Notes: generated by a model from the letters alone, not told the origin. Positions 1 to 9,300 are shown, numbered from the stretch's first letter. The stretch is DNA of 21,173 nucleotides from Planctomycetota bacterium (GCA_016927125.1 JAFGNG010000095.1:1-21173), one strand, 5' to 3'. Program-made: numbers and translations.

Positions 1-1039
1 AAAAAAAGGTTATTGCCCCCGCAGTACCGGTTACAACCAGAGCCATGCCGGTAGCTGCAAGCGCGCTGTTACGGCTACGGCGGGGCAGTTTGGCACCCAG
101 ATTCTGCCCAACCATGGTAGCAGCGGACCCTCCGAAGCCGAAGGTAGGGAATAAGGTTATCATTCTGATTCTGAATCCTACAGTGTAAGCAGCTACCACC
201 GCGGTGCCAAATTTTGCGGCAATTGACATTAGTAGAACATTCATCAGAGTCCTGGTGCCCATCTGCAGGGAACTAGGCAGGCTAATGGTAAAGATTTTCC
301 ACATTGCCGAGAGATCGGGATTTAAATTAATCAGGCGGATATGCACGCGGAGGTTTCCGCGCAAGAGTACGGCAAGCCCGATAATGAATGTCACAATCCG
401 GGCGATCACGGTGGCCAAGGCCGAGCCGTCGACACCCATCTCGGGGAAGCCCAGCAAGCCAAAAATCATAATCGGATTGAGTATGATATTGCAGACCGTG
501 GTTAAGATCCCAAGGAGTAAAGGGGTAACCGCATCGCCAGCCCCATTAAGAATCCCGTTAAGGACAAACATGGCCGCCAGGAAAAAGATGCCAATAAAAG
601 AAATGTGGAGATAACCGGTTCCGAGTTCGACTACTTCCGCCTTGCCACCCAAACCCTGCAGCATCCACTCAGAGGCAAGATACCCGATGATTCCAATGGC
701 AATGGAAAAGAAAATAGTGAGGATCAAAGACTGCCCGGCAAAATGGTTGGCGTGGCCTTCATCTCCCGCTCCGATTGACCGCGCAATCATCGCGACCACC
801 GCAGTATTAATACCGATAAAGACGGTAGTAAGCAGCATCAGGATCATGCCGGCCATCCCGACAGAAGCCACGGCAGCAGCCCCCAGTTTGCCGACAAAAA
901 ACATATCTACCAGCGATTGGATTGATTGAAAGACACTGGCGGTGATCATCGGGATTGCCAGTCCCAGAATCCCCCTCGGGATAGAACAGGTGGTCAGATC
1001 ATTTGTAAATGATTTCCGAATATACTGCTGGAGGCTCAT
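1..1039 (-). CDS. MATE-family multidrug/Na+ antiporter, C-terminus cut off by window edge
   Basis: About 346 codons are present, reading off the left end of the window without a stop. The product is a very hydrophobic inner-membrane protein whose opening (IPMITASVFQSIQSLVDMFF, then VGKLGAAAVASVG) is the classic first helix and loop of MATE exporters, which extrude drugs or metabolites in exchange for Na+ or H+. Other family marks are NGILNGAGDAVTPLL near residue 185, ILNPIMIFGLLGFPEMGVDG near 205-230, and AAYTVGFRI followed by AATMVGQNLGA near 295-330, which opens the second half of the pseudo-symmetric bundle. Family members have 12 helices and about 450 residues, so roughly 100 C-terminal residues are missing. 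The ATG at 1039 is preceded by a GAGAAG ribosome-binding site. The family is clear; the substrate cannot be read from the sequence. Confidence 0.93.
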   Translation of the reverse strand, partial: MSLQQYIRKSFTNDLTTCSIPRGILGLAIPMITASVFQSIQSLVDMFFVGKLGAAAVASVGMAGMILMLLTTVFIGINTAVVAMIARSIGAGDEGHANHFAGQSLILTIFFSIAIGIIGYLASEWMLQGLGGKAEVVELGTGYLHISFIGIFFLAAMFVLNGILNGAGDAVTPLLLGILTTVCNIILNPIMIFGLLGFPEMGVDGSALATVIARIVTFIIGLAVLLRGNLRVHIRLINLNPDLSAMWKIFTISLPSSLQMGTRTLMNVLLMSIAAKFGTAVVAAYTVGFRIRMITLFPTFGFGGSAATMVGQNLGAKLPRRSRNSALAATGMALVVTGTAGAITFF

Positions 1040-1107
1040 TATAACTTCTCTTCTCGATAAACCTGGCAAGGAGTTGAAGCAAGCCAAATAATAAAAATGA
1101 GAATCAG

Positions 1108-1135
1108 ATTATACAGTTAGAAATAGTAATGTAAA
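1108..1135 (-). promoter_or_regulatory. sigma70-type promoter for the MATE gene
   Basis: On the minus strand TTTACA (1135-1130) and a perfect TATAAT (1113-1108) are separated by 16 bp. Transcription should begin near 1101, giving a leader of about 60 nt to the ATG at 1039. It lies downstream of the tRNA-Met terminator, so the transporter has its own transcript. Confidence 0.6.
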
Positions 1136-1200
1136 ACACTATTGATAAAAGTCAGGCTGGCAAGCAGCAAGCGGAGGCGGGAAGCAACTTATGCCAGGAA

Positions 1201-1243
1201 AAATAAAAAAACCCGAACCCATGTATTTATAACAGGTTCGGGT
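1201..1243 (-). terminator. Rho-independent terminator after tRNA-Met
   Basis: On the minus strand a perfect 9-bp inverted repeat (ACCCGAACC / GGTTCGGGT, 1243-1235 and 1219-1211) with a 15-nt loop is followed directly by a T-rich run (1210-1201). It starts 9 bp beyond the tRNA CCA end and separates the tRNA from the MATE gene. Confidence 0.8.
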
Positions 1244-1251
1244 GGTTTATC

Positions 1252-1328
1252 TGGTAGCGGCGACTGGAGTCGAACCAGTGACCTCGGGCTTATGAATCCC
1301 ACGCTCTAACCAACTGAGCTACGCCGCC
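1252..1328 (-). tRNA. tRNA-Met (anticodon CAT), elongator type
   Basis: This is a 77-nt cloverleaf with an encoded CCA. The acceptor arm is GGCGGCG / CGCCGCT with discriminator A, the D stem GCTC/GAGC, the anticodon loop TTCATAA and the T arm ACTGG-TTCGACT-CCAGT. The CAT anticodon fits elongator Met. tRNA-Ile2, whose C34 is modified to lysidine, has the same gene anticodon and cannot be formally excluded. An initiator is unlikely because the three G-C pairs in the anticodon stem are one position away from their initiator place. Oddities are a G1-U72 wobble and an A31-G39 mismatch at the top of the anticodon stem. Confidence 0.93.
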
Positions 1329-1341
1329 GATTTTGAGTAGA

Positions 1342-1372
1342 ATAATATGCTTTATTAAGATAGCATTGTCAA
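1342..1372 (-). promoter_or_regulatory. sigma70-type promoter for tRNA-Met
   Basis: On the minus strand a perfect TTGACA (1372-1367) is followed by TATTAT (1347-1342) with a 19-bp spacer, or by the overlapping CATATT (1349-1344) with 17 bp. Either gives a start a few bases upstream of the mature tRNA 5' end at 1328. Confidence 0.6.
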
Positions 1373-1435
1373 GCATAACTTGCAAAAACCGCATAAATAC
1401 CGCTAAAAGAAGGTAAAATCTTTAAATTGTCAAAG

Positions 1436-2770
1436 CTATCCCCATTTTTCAATAATTTCATCAGCCGCCTTTGGCATAATCCCGATAAGTCCGGCAAGAT
1501 CAAGAATGGTGAAGCGATCCCGGATTTCATGGGAATGGATAAAAGCCTCCAGCACATAGCCGGGATCATACCCTAGGTCTTCGCAGCAGTATGCCGCTTT
1601 TGCCTTCTCCAGGCAGTTTCGAACTACTTCGGGCGGACGGGTAAAGCTAGAGAGGGTAGCGCGCAGCTCATCCCAGGCAGAGCCTTGTTGTAGAAATTCG
1701 AAGGCTTGGTGCAGGCGGGGGATCTTCTCGGTGTAGTGGTTTTTGACTTCCGCTCCGAGGTGTCCCCAAAATTTTGCATCAATCTTTTCGCGCGGGGCAC
1801 GGTAAATCGGCGATTCAACCGCTAACACCCTCCGGTAAAGCTCGCTGGCGAAAATTGTTCCCAATCCCACCTGGCGGCCGTGGAGATCATGCTCGGTACC
1901 ATCTTTAAGAGCCCACATATCAAAGGTGTGCGACAACATATGCTCCGCGCCGGAAGAGGGGGCGGAGGTGCCTGCCATATTCATTGATACCCCGGTGAGG
2001 AGCAGGCCGTAAAAGAGCGTCTCAATCGCCTTGGCATCCCCATTTAAAATCTTTTCGGGATGATCCAGGTAGAGGGGTTCGATCTCAGAAATCAGGTTTA
2101 CCGAACGTTCACAGAAGTAATCCCCAAAAATAAGATGATTCAATCGCCAGTCTACTGAGGATACCGACTTGGCAAGGATATCACCCAGGCCCGCCGTGGT
2201 CAGGTGGTAAGGCGCGTCGCGCAACACCTCGGGAGAGGTAAACACAGCCTGGGCAGTTTTCGCGTAAAGCAAGCCCTTGACGCCCTTCTCGGTAGTGGCA
2301 ATGTTAGCGGAAGCATAGCCATTCATGGAATTGGCAGTGGCAAACACCACATAAGGAAGTTTACGCTCAAACGCCAGCCATTTCGTAAGATCATTAATCA
2401 CGCCACTGCCGACCGCCACCAGAATATCAACATGGGTGATCTTCTCAGCTATTACCGCCAGGGTAAGATCATCGCAAATCGGGGTTCCGGGGCGATCCGC
2501 ATCTCCCAGGGAATCCGGTATTACCACCTCTTGGACTTTCCAGGCAGCCTTTTCCAGGGCTGCCAGAACGTCTTCTCCAGCGGCTTCCCGGGTGCGGATA
2601 TCCATTAACACCGCGACCTTCCTGCCAGTGGTGTAATCGCGGATAATGCCTGGCAGAAGGTTAGCGGCATCAACATCATAGATAATCCGTTCTGGTTCAA
2701 TGGTGTGGGCCTTACCGCAAGCGCAGGCAAAGGTAGAGCCGAAGAGATCCATGTTAGGATATTCAGACAT
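1436..2770 (-). CDS. egsA: Glycerol-1-phosphate dehydrogenase family protein (AraM/EgsA-like)
   Basis: This 444-residue protein belongs to the metal-dependent alcohol dehydrogenase superfamily, in the branch that reduces dihydroxyacetone phosphate to sn-glycerol-1-phosphate with NAD(P)H. It opens with the FACACGKAH segment (15-22) common in bacterial AraM proteins. The nucleotide-binding motif AVGSGVINDLTKW spans about 119-131 and SMNGYASANIA about 148-158. Predicted metal ligands are D197 (TTAGLGDILAK), H277 (GAEHMLSH) and H297 (LHGRQVG). In archaea the product starts membrane lipid synthesis; in Bacillus AraM feeds an archaeal-type heptaprenylglyceryl lipid. No prenyltransferase is adjacent, so the pathway here is open. 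Where relatives usually have SMDG this protein has SMNG. The gene stands alone between AT-rich gaps. Family confidence is high, exact substrate moderate. Confidence 0.88.
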   Translation of the reverse strand: MSEYPNMDLFGSTFACACGKAHTIEPERIIYDVDAANLLPGIIRDYTTGRKVAVLMDIRTREAAGEDVLAALEKAAWKVQEVVIPDSLGDADRPGTPICDDLTLAVIAEKITHVDILVAVGSGVINDLTKWLAFERKLPYVVFATANSMNGYASANIATTEKGVKGLLYAKTAQAVFTSPEVLRDAPYHLTTAGLGDILAKSVSSVDWRLNHLIFGDYFCERSVNLISEIEPLYLDHPEKILNGDAKAIETLFYGLLLTGVSMNMAGTSAPSSGAEHMLSHTFDMWALKDGTEHDLHGRQVGLGTIFASELYRRVLAVESPIYRAPREKIDAKFWGHLGAEVKNHYTEKIPRLHQAFEFLQQGSAWDELRATLSSFTRPPEVVRNCLEKAKAAYCCEDLGYDPGYVLEAFIHSHEIRDRFTILDLAGLIGIMPKAADEIIEKWG

Positions 2771-2808
2771 GTAGTTCTCGCTTTCTTGATGACAAATCCG
2801 TCTATATA

Positions 2809-2836
2809 ATTTTAGGCAGAATTAAATCCATATTAA
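2809..2836 (-). promoter_or_regulatory. Possible sigma70 promoter for the glycerol-1-phosphate dehydrogenase gene
   Basis: On the minus strand TTAATA (2836-2831) and TAAAAT (2814-2809) are 16 bp apart, about 40 bp from the ATG at 2770. The match is moderate and the region is so AT-rich that chance matches are expected. Confidence 0.33.
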
Positions 2837-2953
2837 TGATAAATATATTATTGCAGCAAGAAAAGGATAACTTAGAAAAAAGCCAAGGAATATTTACTTG
2901 GTGCAGGGGGGGGTAAATATGGCGCGCGAGAAGGAGGGTCGTCGCGTTTTGTG

Positions 2954-2976
2954 AAAAACCAACAGCCCCGGCTATT
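2954..2976 (-). terminator. Compact terminator overlapping the end of the diguanylate cyclase gene
   Basis: On the minus strand AATAGC (2976-2971), a CGGG loop and GCTGTT (2966-2961) form a 6-bp stem with one T-G pair, followed by GG and five T (2958-2954). The TAG stop codon at 2974-2972 lies inside the 5' arm. Confidence 0.5.
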
Positions 2977-3850
2977 CCGCCGCAATTATACGATCCCGGC
3001 CAATAGTTTTGGCCTCATAGAGGGCATGGTCGGCTTTTCTAATCAAGTCTTCAAGCGATTTACAGGCAATAGTATCGGAAATGCCAAAGCTCAGGGTTAT
3101 TTGCAGTTTTTCCGTAGTTTCATTAATCCTGATATTTCCCAATACCTCACGGTATTTCTCAGCGAGTTTAACTGCACCCTTGATGTTAGTATCATGGCAG
3201 AGAACTGCGAATTCTTCGCCTCCAAAGCGGGCTACGAAGTCGGATTCACGACATTCCTGCTTCAAGGTCTTTCCGATTTTAACCAGCACTTCATCCCCGA
3301 CAACATGTCCATAGGAGTCATTAATATCTTTAAAATTATCGACATCAGCCATGATAAAAGCAAAGCTGCCCTGGTTACGATGGATTCTGGCCCATTCATT
3401 TTCCAGACGCTCCATCAAGGCCCGCCGGTTGTACAGCTCGGTCAAGGGATCGATCTGCGCGTATTTTGTCAAGAGATCTTGCATGTGCTTGGTCCGCAGG
3501 GCCGCGCGCACCCGCGCCCGGAGTTCAAAATGATCAAAGGGTTTGGAGATATAATCAACCGCCCCGAGATCCAACCCCTTGACTTTGTCTTCGGTGGAGT
3601 TGGAACTGGTAAGAAATATTATCGGGATAGAGGATAATTCACCATCCTGTTTTAAGATTTGGCAGACATCAAAGCCAGTCATGCCAGGCATATCAATGTC
3701 CAATAGAATCAGGTCAGGCTTCAGGGACTTAGTCTCCTTAATCCCAGATACCCCGTCTTCTGCAAAGAAAATTTCTAAATTCTCCTTTGCTAACCGCGCC
3801 TGGATTACCGAGATATCATCCGGACTGTCATCGACGATTAAGACTTTCAT
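2972..3850 (-). CDS. Response regulator with GGDEF output: diguanylate cyclase (PleD/WspR-like)
   Basis: This 292-residue cytoplasmic protein joins a receiver domain (about 1-118) to a GGDEF domain (about 130-290). The receiver keeps the acidic pair D7/D8, phospho-acceptor D51 (LLDIDMPG), T81 and K103 (SKPFD). The output domain has DPLTELYNRRAL near 134-145 and the active-site GGEEF at 210-214, so it should condense two GTP into c-di-GMP. An RESD inhibitory I-site sits at 201-204, exactly five residues before GGEEF, so product feedback inhibition is expected. The ATG at 3850 follows an AGGAG with a long 11-nt spacing. The gene lies 41 bp downstream of the hybrid kinase on the same strand, almost certainly in one operon, which makes that kinase the likely phosphodonor. 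Confidence 0.94.
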   Translation of the reverse strand: MKVLIVDDSPDDISVIQARLAKENLEIFFAEDGVSGIKETKSLKPDLILLDIDMPGMTGFDVCQILKQDGELSSIPIIFLTSSNSTEDKVKGLDLGAVDYISKPFDHFELRARVRAALRTKHMQDLLTKYAQIDPLTELYNRRALMERLENEWARIHRNQGSFAFIMADVDNFKDINDSYGHVVGDEVLVKIGKTLKQECRESDFVARFGGEEFAVLCHDTNIKGAVKLAEKYREVLGNIRINETTEKLQITLSFGISDTIACKSLEDLIRKADHALYEAKTIGRDRIIAAE

Positions 3851-3891
3851 TTATGCTTAAGCTCCTATTAACTTAAGATTGGTCAGATAGG

Positions 3892-5898
3892 CTAAACCGT
3901 ACTTGTGATCGGTTTAACCTCTGCGCTGAGATCATTAGAAACCGGATTATTAGTATTACCAAAGCCAGCCATGATTGACTGGGTTGTTAGGCTTATTTTA
4001 CACAGGATTTGCCTGGCAGAGTCGAAGTCTTTTGCAATGACTTTGTTTTCCAGCAAGGCGCCGAGATCGGTCAGCATGGAATAACCGTATAATCCCCCAG
4101 CTCCTTTTAGCTGATGCGCCATGCGCTGGAGCTCCCGGTAACGCTTATCGGTAAAGGTCGACCACATAGTTTCCACACGGGTTTCAAGATCAGTGATAAA
4201 GTCAGTCAGCAGATCCGCAATCTCCGGGTCATCCGCATATCCTGAGACAATAGATTCCGGAATCTCATATCCGCTTACCGGGTTGTTGATTTCGTCACTC
4301 TCAACAGTTTGATTGGATATAGGAGTAGTGTGCTTGATAATTAGCTCAATCAGGCGCTCGCAATTAACCGGCTTACTGATATAGTCGTCACAGCCGCACG
4401 ATAAGCATTTTTCACGATCGCCAATCATGGCATGGGCAGTCAAGGCGATAATCGGCGCGCCATAGCCCTTTTCACGCAACACCGAGGTAGTTTCATAGCC
4501 ATCCTTCTGGGGCATTTGCATGTCCATGAGGACCACATCATATAACTTGCTTTCGGCTTTCTTTAAGGCGATGATGCCGTTGCCAGCTTTATCCACAATT
4601 GCACCAGCCTTGGTTAGGATAGCCCCAAGCAGGCGTTGGATATCCGCGCTATCCTCCGCGAGCAGAACTTTAATTCCGGTAAGCTTATTAGAGATTGCGG
4701 CATCTTCCTGATAGTTATTTCTGACAATGGACTCACCCGGATATGCCAGCATTTCAACCCCATTAAGCGGACCGGTGGGAATGGTAATGACCACGCGGGT
4801 GCCTTTGCCAAGCTGGCTGTCGACTTCAAGCTTGCCCCCCATCAGTTCTACCAGCCGCTTGGAGATAGCGAGACCAAGACCGGTGCCTTCATGCTTCCGG
4901 GTACTCGAAAGATCAACCTGCACAAAGGGTTGATATAAAGCGGGAAGTTCCTCGGGGCAGATGCCAATCCCCGTATCGACTATTTCGATCTTGATTGCCG
5001 GCTTATCCTGCTGCCATTGACGCAGAAAGGTTGTGACCACCTTAATTCCACCGGTATTGGTGAATTTTATGGAATTACCGATCAGGTTCATCAGAATCTG
5101 CCGCAGGCGCATTTCATCTACAAGAATTGTCTGCGGAATTTCGGTGGTATAATCCGCTGCCAGGCTTAAGCCGGCGTTAGTAGCCTGCACCCGCAGCATA
5201 CTGGCAACATCTGCGATTACTGCGGCCACGCAACATTTTCGAGGATTGAGGATTAAGCTGTTTGCTTCAATCTTTGAAATATCCAGGATGTCGTCAATCA
5301 GGACCAGCAGATGTTCGCTGTTACGGCGGATTGTTGATATATACTTCTTTTGGCTTTGAGTGGTTTCATTCATGTCAGCAAGCAGGTCAGTATATCCAAT
5401 AATGGAAGTTAACGGAGTTCGGATCTCATGCGACATATTTTTAAGGAAGTTGCTTTTAGCGGCATTTGCCGTTTCCGCCTGGATCCGGGCTTCCCTGAGT
5501 TCAAGTTCAATCTGTTTGCGTTCCAGGGAATGGCGAATGGAACGGATTAGCATATCACTGGGGAAATTATTCTTAATCAGGTAATCACTTGCTCCCATCC
5601 TGATTGCTTCCACCCCCTGGTCTTCCTCAGAGGAATTGATAATCGCAATTATCGGGAGGTTATGGCCTGCGGCAACAACCTGTTCAAGGGTAGCCAGGCC
5701 GGAGCTATCCGGAAGGTCAAGATCAACCAGCAATAAATCTACCTTGTCCCGCTGGATAGTATCCAATGCTTCCGTCAGGGTAGCAGCGGTCAGCATAGAA
5801 AAGTTTATATCAACAGATTTCTTTAAGGCCAAAGCAATTAATTTTTGATCAACAGGATTGTCATCAACGGTTAATATTTTTAATGGGTTTCCATACAT
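3892..5898 (-). CDS. Soluble hybrid histidine kinase: REC-HisKA-HATPase-REC-HPt
   Basis: The product has 668 residues with five phosphorelay modules and no membrane segment or recognisable sensor domain. The N-terminal receiver has its acceptor at D59 (VDLDLPDSSG) and K109. A helical linker leads to HisKA with H157 (NMSHEIRTPLT). The ATPase domain shows the N box near N275, DTGIGI at 308 and GTGLGLAI at 338. A second receiver has D459 (LMDMQMP) and K509, and the C-terminal HPt has H595 (MAHQLKGAGG). Expected flow is H157 to D459 to H595 to an external receiver. The first receiver probably acts as an input switch for another kinase. An in-frame start 11 codons upstream (5931) is possible, but the ATG at 5898 has GAGGTG six bases before it and begins directly at the receiver, so it is preferred. 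The diguanylate cyclase follows after 41 bp. Confidence 0.94.
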   Translation of the reverse strand: MYGNPLKILTVDDNPVDQKLIALALKKSVDINFSMLTAATLTEALDTIQRDKVDLLLVDLDLPDSSGLATLEQVVAAGHNLPIIAIINSSEEDQGVEAIRMGASDYLIKNNFPSDMLIRSIRHSLERKQIELELREARIQAETANAAKSNFLKNMSHEIRTPLTSIIGYTDLLADMNETTQSQKKYISTIRRNSEHLLVLIDDILDISKIEANSLILNPRKCCVAAVIADVASMLRVQATNAGLSLAADYTTEIPQTILVDEMRLRQILMNLIGNSIKFTNTGGIKVVTTFLRQWQQDKPAIKIEIVDTGIGICPEELPALYQPFVQVDLSSTRKHEGTGLGLAISKRLVELMGGKLEVDSQLGKGTRVVITIPTGPLNGVEMLAYPGESIVRNNYQEDAAISNKLTGIKVLLAEDSADIQRLLGAILTKAGAIVDKAGNGIIALKKAESKLYDVVLMDMQMPQKDGYETTSVLREKGYGAPIIALTAHAMIGDREKCLSCGCDDYISKPVNCERLIELIIKHTTPISNQTVESDEINNPVSGYEIPESIVSGYADDPEIADLLTDFITDLETRVETMWSTFTDKRYRELQRMAHQLKGAGGLYGYSMLTDLGALLENKVIAKDFDSARQILCKISLTTQSIMAGFGNTNNPVSNDLSAEVKPITSTV

Positions 5899-5904
5899 TG
5901 ACGT

Positions 5905-5910
5905 CACCTC
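5905..5910 (-). promoter_or_regulatory. Ribosome-binding site that fixes the hybrid kinase start
   Basis: GAGGTG on the minus strand lies 6 nt before the ATG at 5898. The upstream in-frame start at 5931 would place this site inside the coding region, so the shorter protein is favoured. Confidence 0.7.
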
Positions 5911-6248
5911 AAAAGTAAGATATATACCCATGTAATCTCTATAGTTAATACGTCAACAGAGCAAATTCCATTCAGACTTTTCCGGGACAATCCTGCCGAA
6001 AAATGAAAAAGGTAAGAAAATATATCAAAAATACCGCTCAAAACACATTAACAATCGGCTAATAAATGCTGGCTAAAATATTGATAACGTATTTGAATAA
6101 AAAGAGTTATAGGAGATAGTATGCGTTGGATTGATTTAACGTGCTTGGCTTACGTTATTTAAATAATATATGTTGTTAAATTTCTTCAATATATTCAATA
6201 ACAAAATCCTGGGCAGATTTAATACAACCCCCTTCTTTCTGCATAAAT
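5911..6248. other. AT-rich intergenic region between the kinase and the giant secreted protein
   Basis: There is no substantial gene here. The kinase promoter should lie within it on the minus strand, but I could not pick one pair of boxes with confidence. On the plus strand an AGGAG at 6111-6115 precedes a 13-codon reading frame (6121-6162) that ends in an AT-rich stretch; coding is doubtful. Confidence 0.5.
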
Positions 6249-6276
6249 CGGGGCGCCCCCATACGGAAGCGCCCCG
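6249..6276 (-). terminator. GC-rich hairpin terminator for the giant secreted protein gene
   Basis: CGGGGCGC (6249-6256) and GCGCCCCG (6269-6276) form a perfect 8-bp stem with a 12-nt loop, about 35 bp past the stop codon. On the minus strand it is followed by ATTTAT, a short U-rich tail, so efficiency is uncertain. In the other direction a looser T-rich tail also follows. Confidence 0.55.
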
Positions 6277-6310
6277 GATTCTGTTGCTTTATTTCCTACT
6301 ATCGATTGAA

Positions 6311-9300
6311 TTAGAGACCACTAATGGAAGCGATCTCCTCATCACTCAACACCCGACTGAAGACCCTTACATCATCGATCTCGCCGTCAAAGTCGCCGAC
6401 TGCGTCACCAATGATGAAATTTGTGCCGGTTTCCGCCAGATAGCCCAGAGCAGAGGTGGTATATTCAGTATCATCCACCCAGCCACCGCGCTCGGTACTG
6501 CTGGTGTAGAAGGCGACAAAGTGCCACTCACCATCATTCAAGCCGGTCGGGCCGAAGTACCAGCTGTTAGTGCCGGAATTAATAATATAGCTCCGGCACT
6601 GCCCGCCGCTCAGGAAGAAGAAGAAACCTGAACTCGGGCTTCGAGAGGCTGCTTTGTGGGCAATCCCCAGGTAAGTGGCGCTGCTGCTGGTCTTAATCCA
6701 GGCGGTCACGGTAATGGCGCTGCCAAACTGCAGGCTGCTGTCATTTCCGCAATTGATGGAATCACTACTGCCGTCAAAGGTAACGCAGCCATTTAAATAG
6801 CCGGAGGAATCCCAGTCGGCATCGCCAACCAGGGTACCATCATTATCGTTATCGGTTTCATCGTAGGCAGTAGAACCGCTGGTTTCATCCAGCTTCAGCC
6901 ACATCTCACAATCGGGAATTACATCCGTCGCGACCTCGGCGCTGGCATCAACATCGTAAACAAAGGTTGCGCCACTCTTAATGATGCGGAAGGTATAGCT
7001 CTTGCCTTCGGCACTACTGGTGGGCTTAATCGCATACCAGATTTCAGTAGAGTAATTGTTGGAGTATGCACCCCCGGCGACCGTGCCGTCGTTGCAGAAC
7101 TCACCAGTGGCCGCAGTGTAGCCGCTCTCCGCAGCATTGGCAAAGTCGCTGGTGGAGATGTTGTCGCCATCGCTCAAGTCGGTCGGGTTGCCCAGCAGTT
7201 GGCTGGAGTCGGATTGCCACTCCGAACTGGAGCTGGTAATTGTGGTCCAGGAACCGCTGGTTTCCTTATACTGGAGAGTGTAACCGCCAGCGGGCTCCGT
7301 ACCGTCAAAGGCAAGCTGCATCGCCAGGATGTAGATCTGGCCAGATTCAGCATCCGACAACGCGGTGTCATCGCTGCCAAAGCTCAGGCTGCCGGGTGCC
7401 ACATCCGCATCCGTCGCCCAGGAGTACCCGGTCTGGTTGATCTGCATAGTTAATACCGTTGCCCCGGCTTCGACAGTGTAAGTGAAGTCGGCGCCGGTCT
7501 TAACCACCCGGAAGTCATAGCTCAACCCTTCCGCACTGGAGGTGGGCTTGATGGCGTACCAGATTTCAGTGTAATAGGCATCTGAGTACACCCCACCCGC
7601 AACTGTGCCATCGTTGCAGAATTCACCAGTTGCGGCAGAGTAGCCTCCCTCTCCGGCGTTGGCGAAATCACTGGTAGAGATGTTATCGCCATCGTTCAAG
7701 TCAGTCGGGTTGCCAAGGAGTTGGCTGGCGTCGGATTGCCACTCCGAACTGGAGCTGGTAATTGTAGTCCAGGAACCGCTGACCGTCTCCTTATATTGCA
7801 GCTCATAGTCACCCGCGGCTTCTTCACCGTCAAAAGCCAATTGCATCGCCAGAATATAAATCTGGTCAACTTCGGCTTCTGCCAGATCAGTGTCATCGGT
7901 GTCAAAACTGAGACTACCCGGCGCGACATCAGCATCCGTGGCCCAGGAGAATCCGGTCTGGTAGATCTGATCCGCCGCGGTCACCGCAACATTGGCGCTG
8001 CCCAGGACATCGTAGTCAAAGTCAGCCCCGCTCTTAATGATGCGGAACTCGTAGGTGTTACCTTCTGAATCACTCTGCGGGCTTATCGCATACCAGATTT
8101 CAGTATAATCCCCGTCAGAGTAGGCGGCTCCAGCTACCGTGCCGTCATTGCAGAATTCACCATTGGCTGAGCTATAACCGCCTTCCGCTGCGTTGGCGAA
8201 ATCGCTGGTAGAGATGGCGTCGCCGTCACTCAGGTCGGTCGGATTGCCTAATAGTTGACTGGAATCGGCCTGCCATTCAGCGGTAGAAGTGGTAATGGTG
8301 GTCCAGTCACCGCTGGAGGTTTCCTTGAACTGTAGGGAATAATCACCCGCAGCTTCCGCGCCGTCATAGGCAAGCTGCACGGCGAGGATGTAAGTATCGC
8401 CGCTGGTGGCGTCGGACAAGCTAGTATCATCCAAACCGAAGGTGAGGCTGCCGGGTTGGACATTAGCATCCTCCGCCCAGGAGTATCCAGTCTGATTGAT
8501 CTTCTCCGTCACCCCGATATTATAAAGCGCAGTAACCTCCGAGTCGCTCAGCACCCGGTCATAGACATGCAGTTCATCAATCTCGCCATCAAAACTGCCG
8601 ACCGCATCGCCAATAATCAGGGCATTGGCGGTTTCCGCCAGATAGGCAAGCGCGGAAGTGGTGTATTCCGTACCGTCCACCCAACCGCCACGTTCGCTGG
8701 CACTGGAGTAGAAGCAGACAAAGTGCCACGCCCCATCATCCAGGTCAGTCGGCCCAAAGCTCCAACTGTTGGTACCGGAATTGAAGATATAACTCCGACA
8801 CTGGCCACTGCTGAGGAAGAAGGCGAACCCGGAAGCGGGGCTACGGCTGGCTGCCTTACCTGCAATCCCCTGGTAGGTAGCAGTGCCGCTGGTTTTGATC
8901 CAGGCGGTAACGGTAATGGCGCTGCCGAACCGTAAGCTGCTGTCATTGTCGCAGTTGACATAGTCGCCAGAGCCATCCAGGGTTATACAGCCATCAAGGT
9001 AGCCCGAGGTACTCCAGTCTGCATCTCCATTAAGAGTGCCGTCATTGTTGTTGTCGGACTCGTCGTAGGCGGTACTGCCGCTGGTCTCATTAAACTTGAG
9101 ATACAGCACGGAATCATCCGCCGCCGAACCAACCGCCGCACTGGCATAAACATCATAGTCAAAGTCGCTGCCGCTCTTGATAATCTGGAAGGTGTAGCTC
9201 TTGCCTTCCGCGGAGCTTTGCGGAGTGATGGCAAACCAGATTTCGGTGTAATCCTCATCTGCGTATGCCCCACCCGTGACCGTGCCATCATTGCAGAATT

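Noticed and set aside
6170..6631. 153-codon plus-strand frame overlapping the giant gene's 3' end
   Set aside because: It crosses the terminator hairpin and runs antisense into the LamG domain, with no recognisable protein features and no ribosome-binding site.
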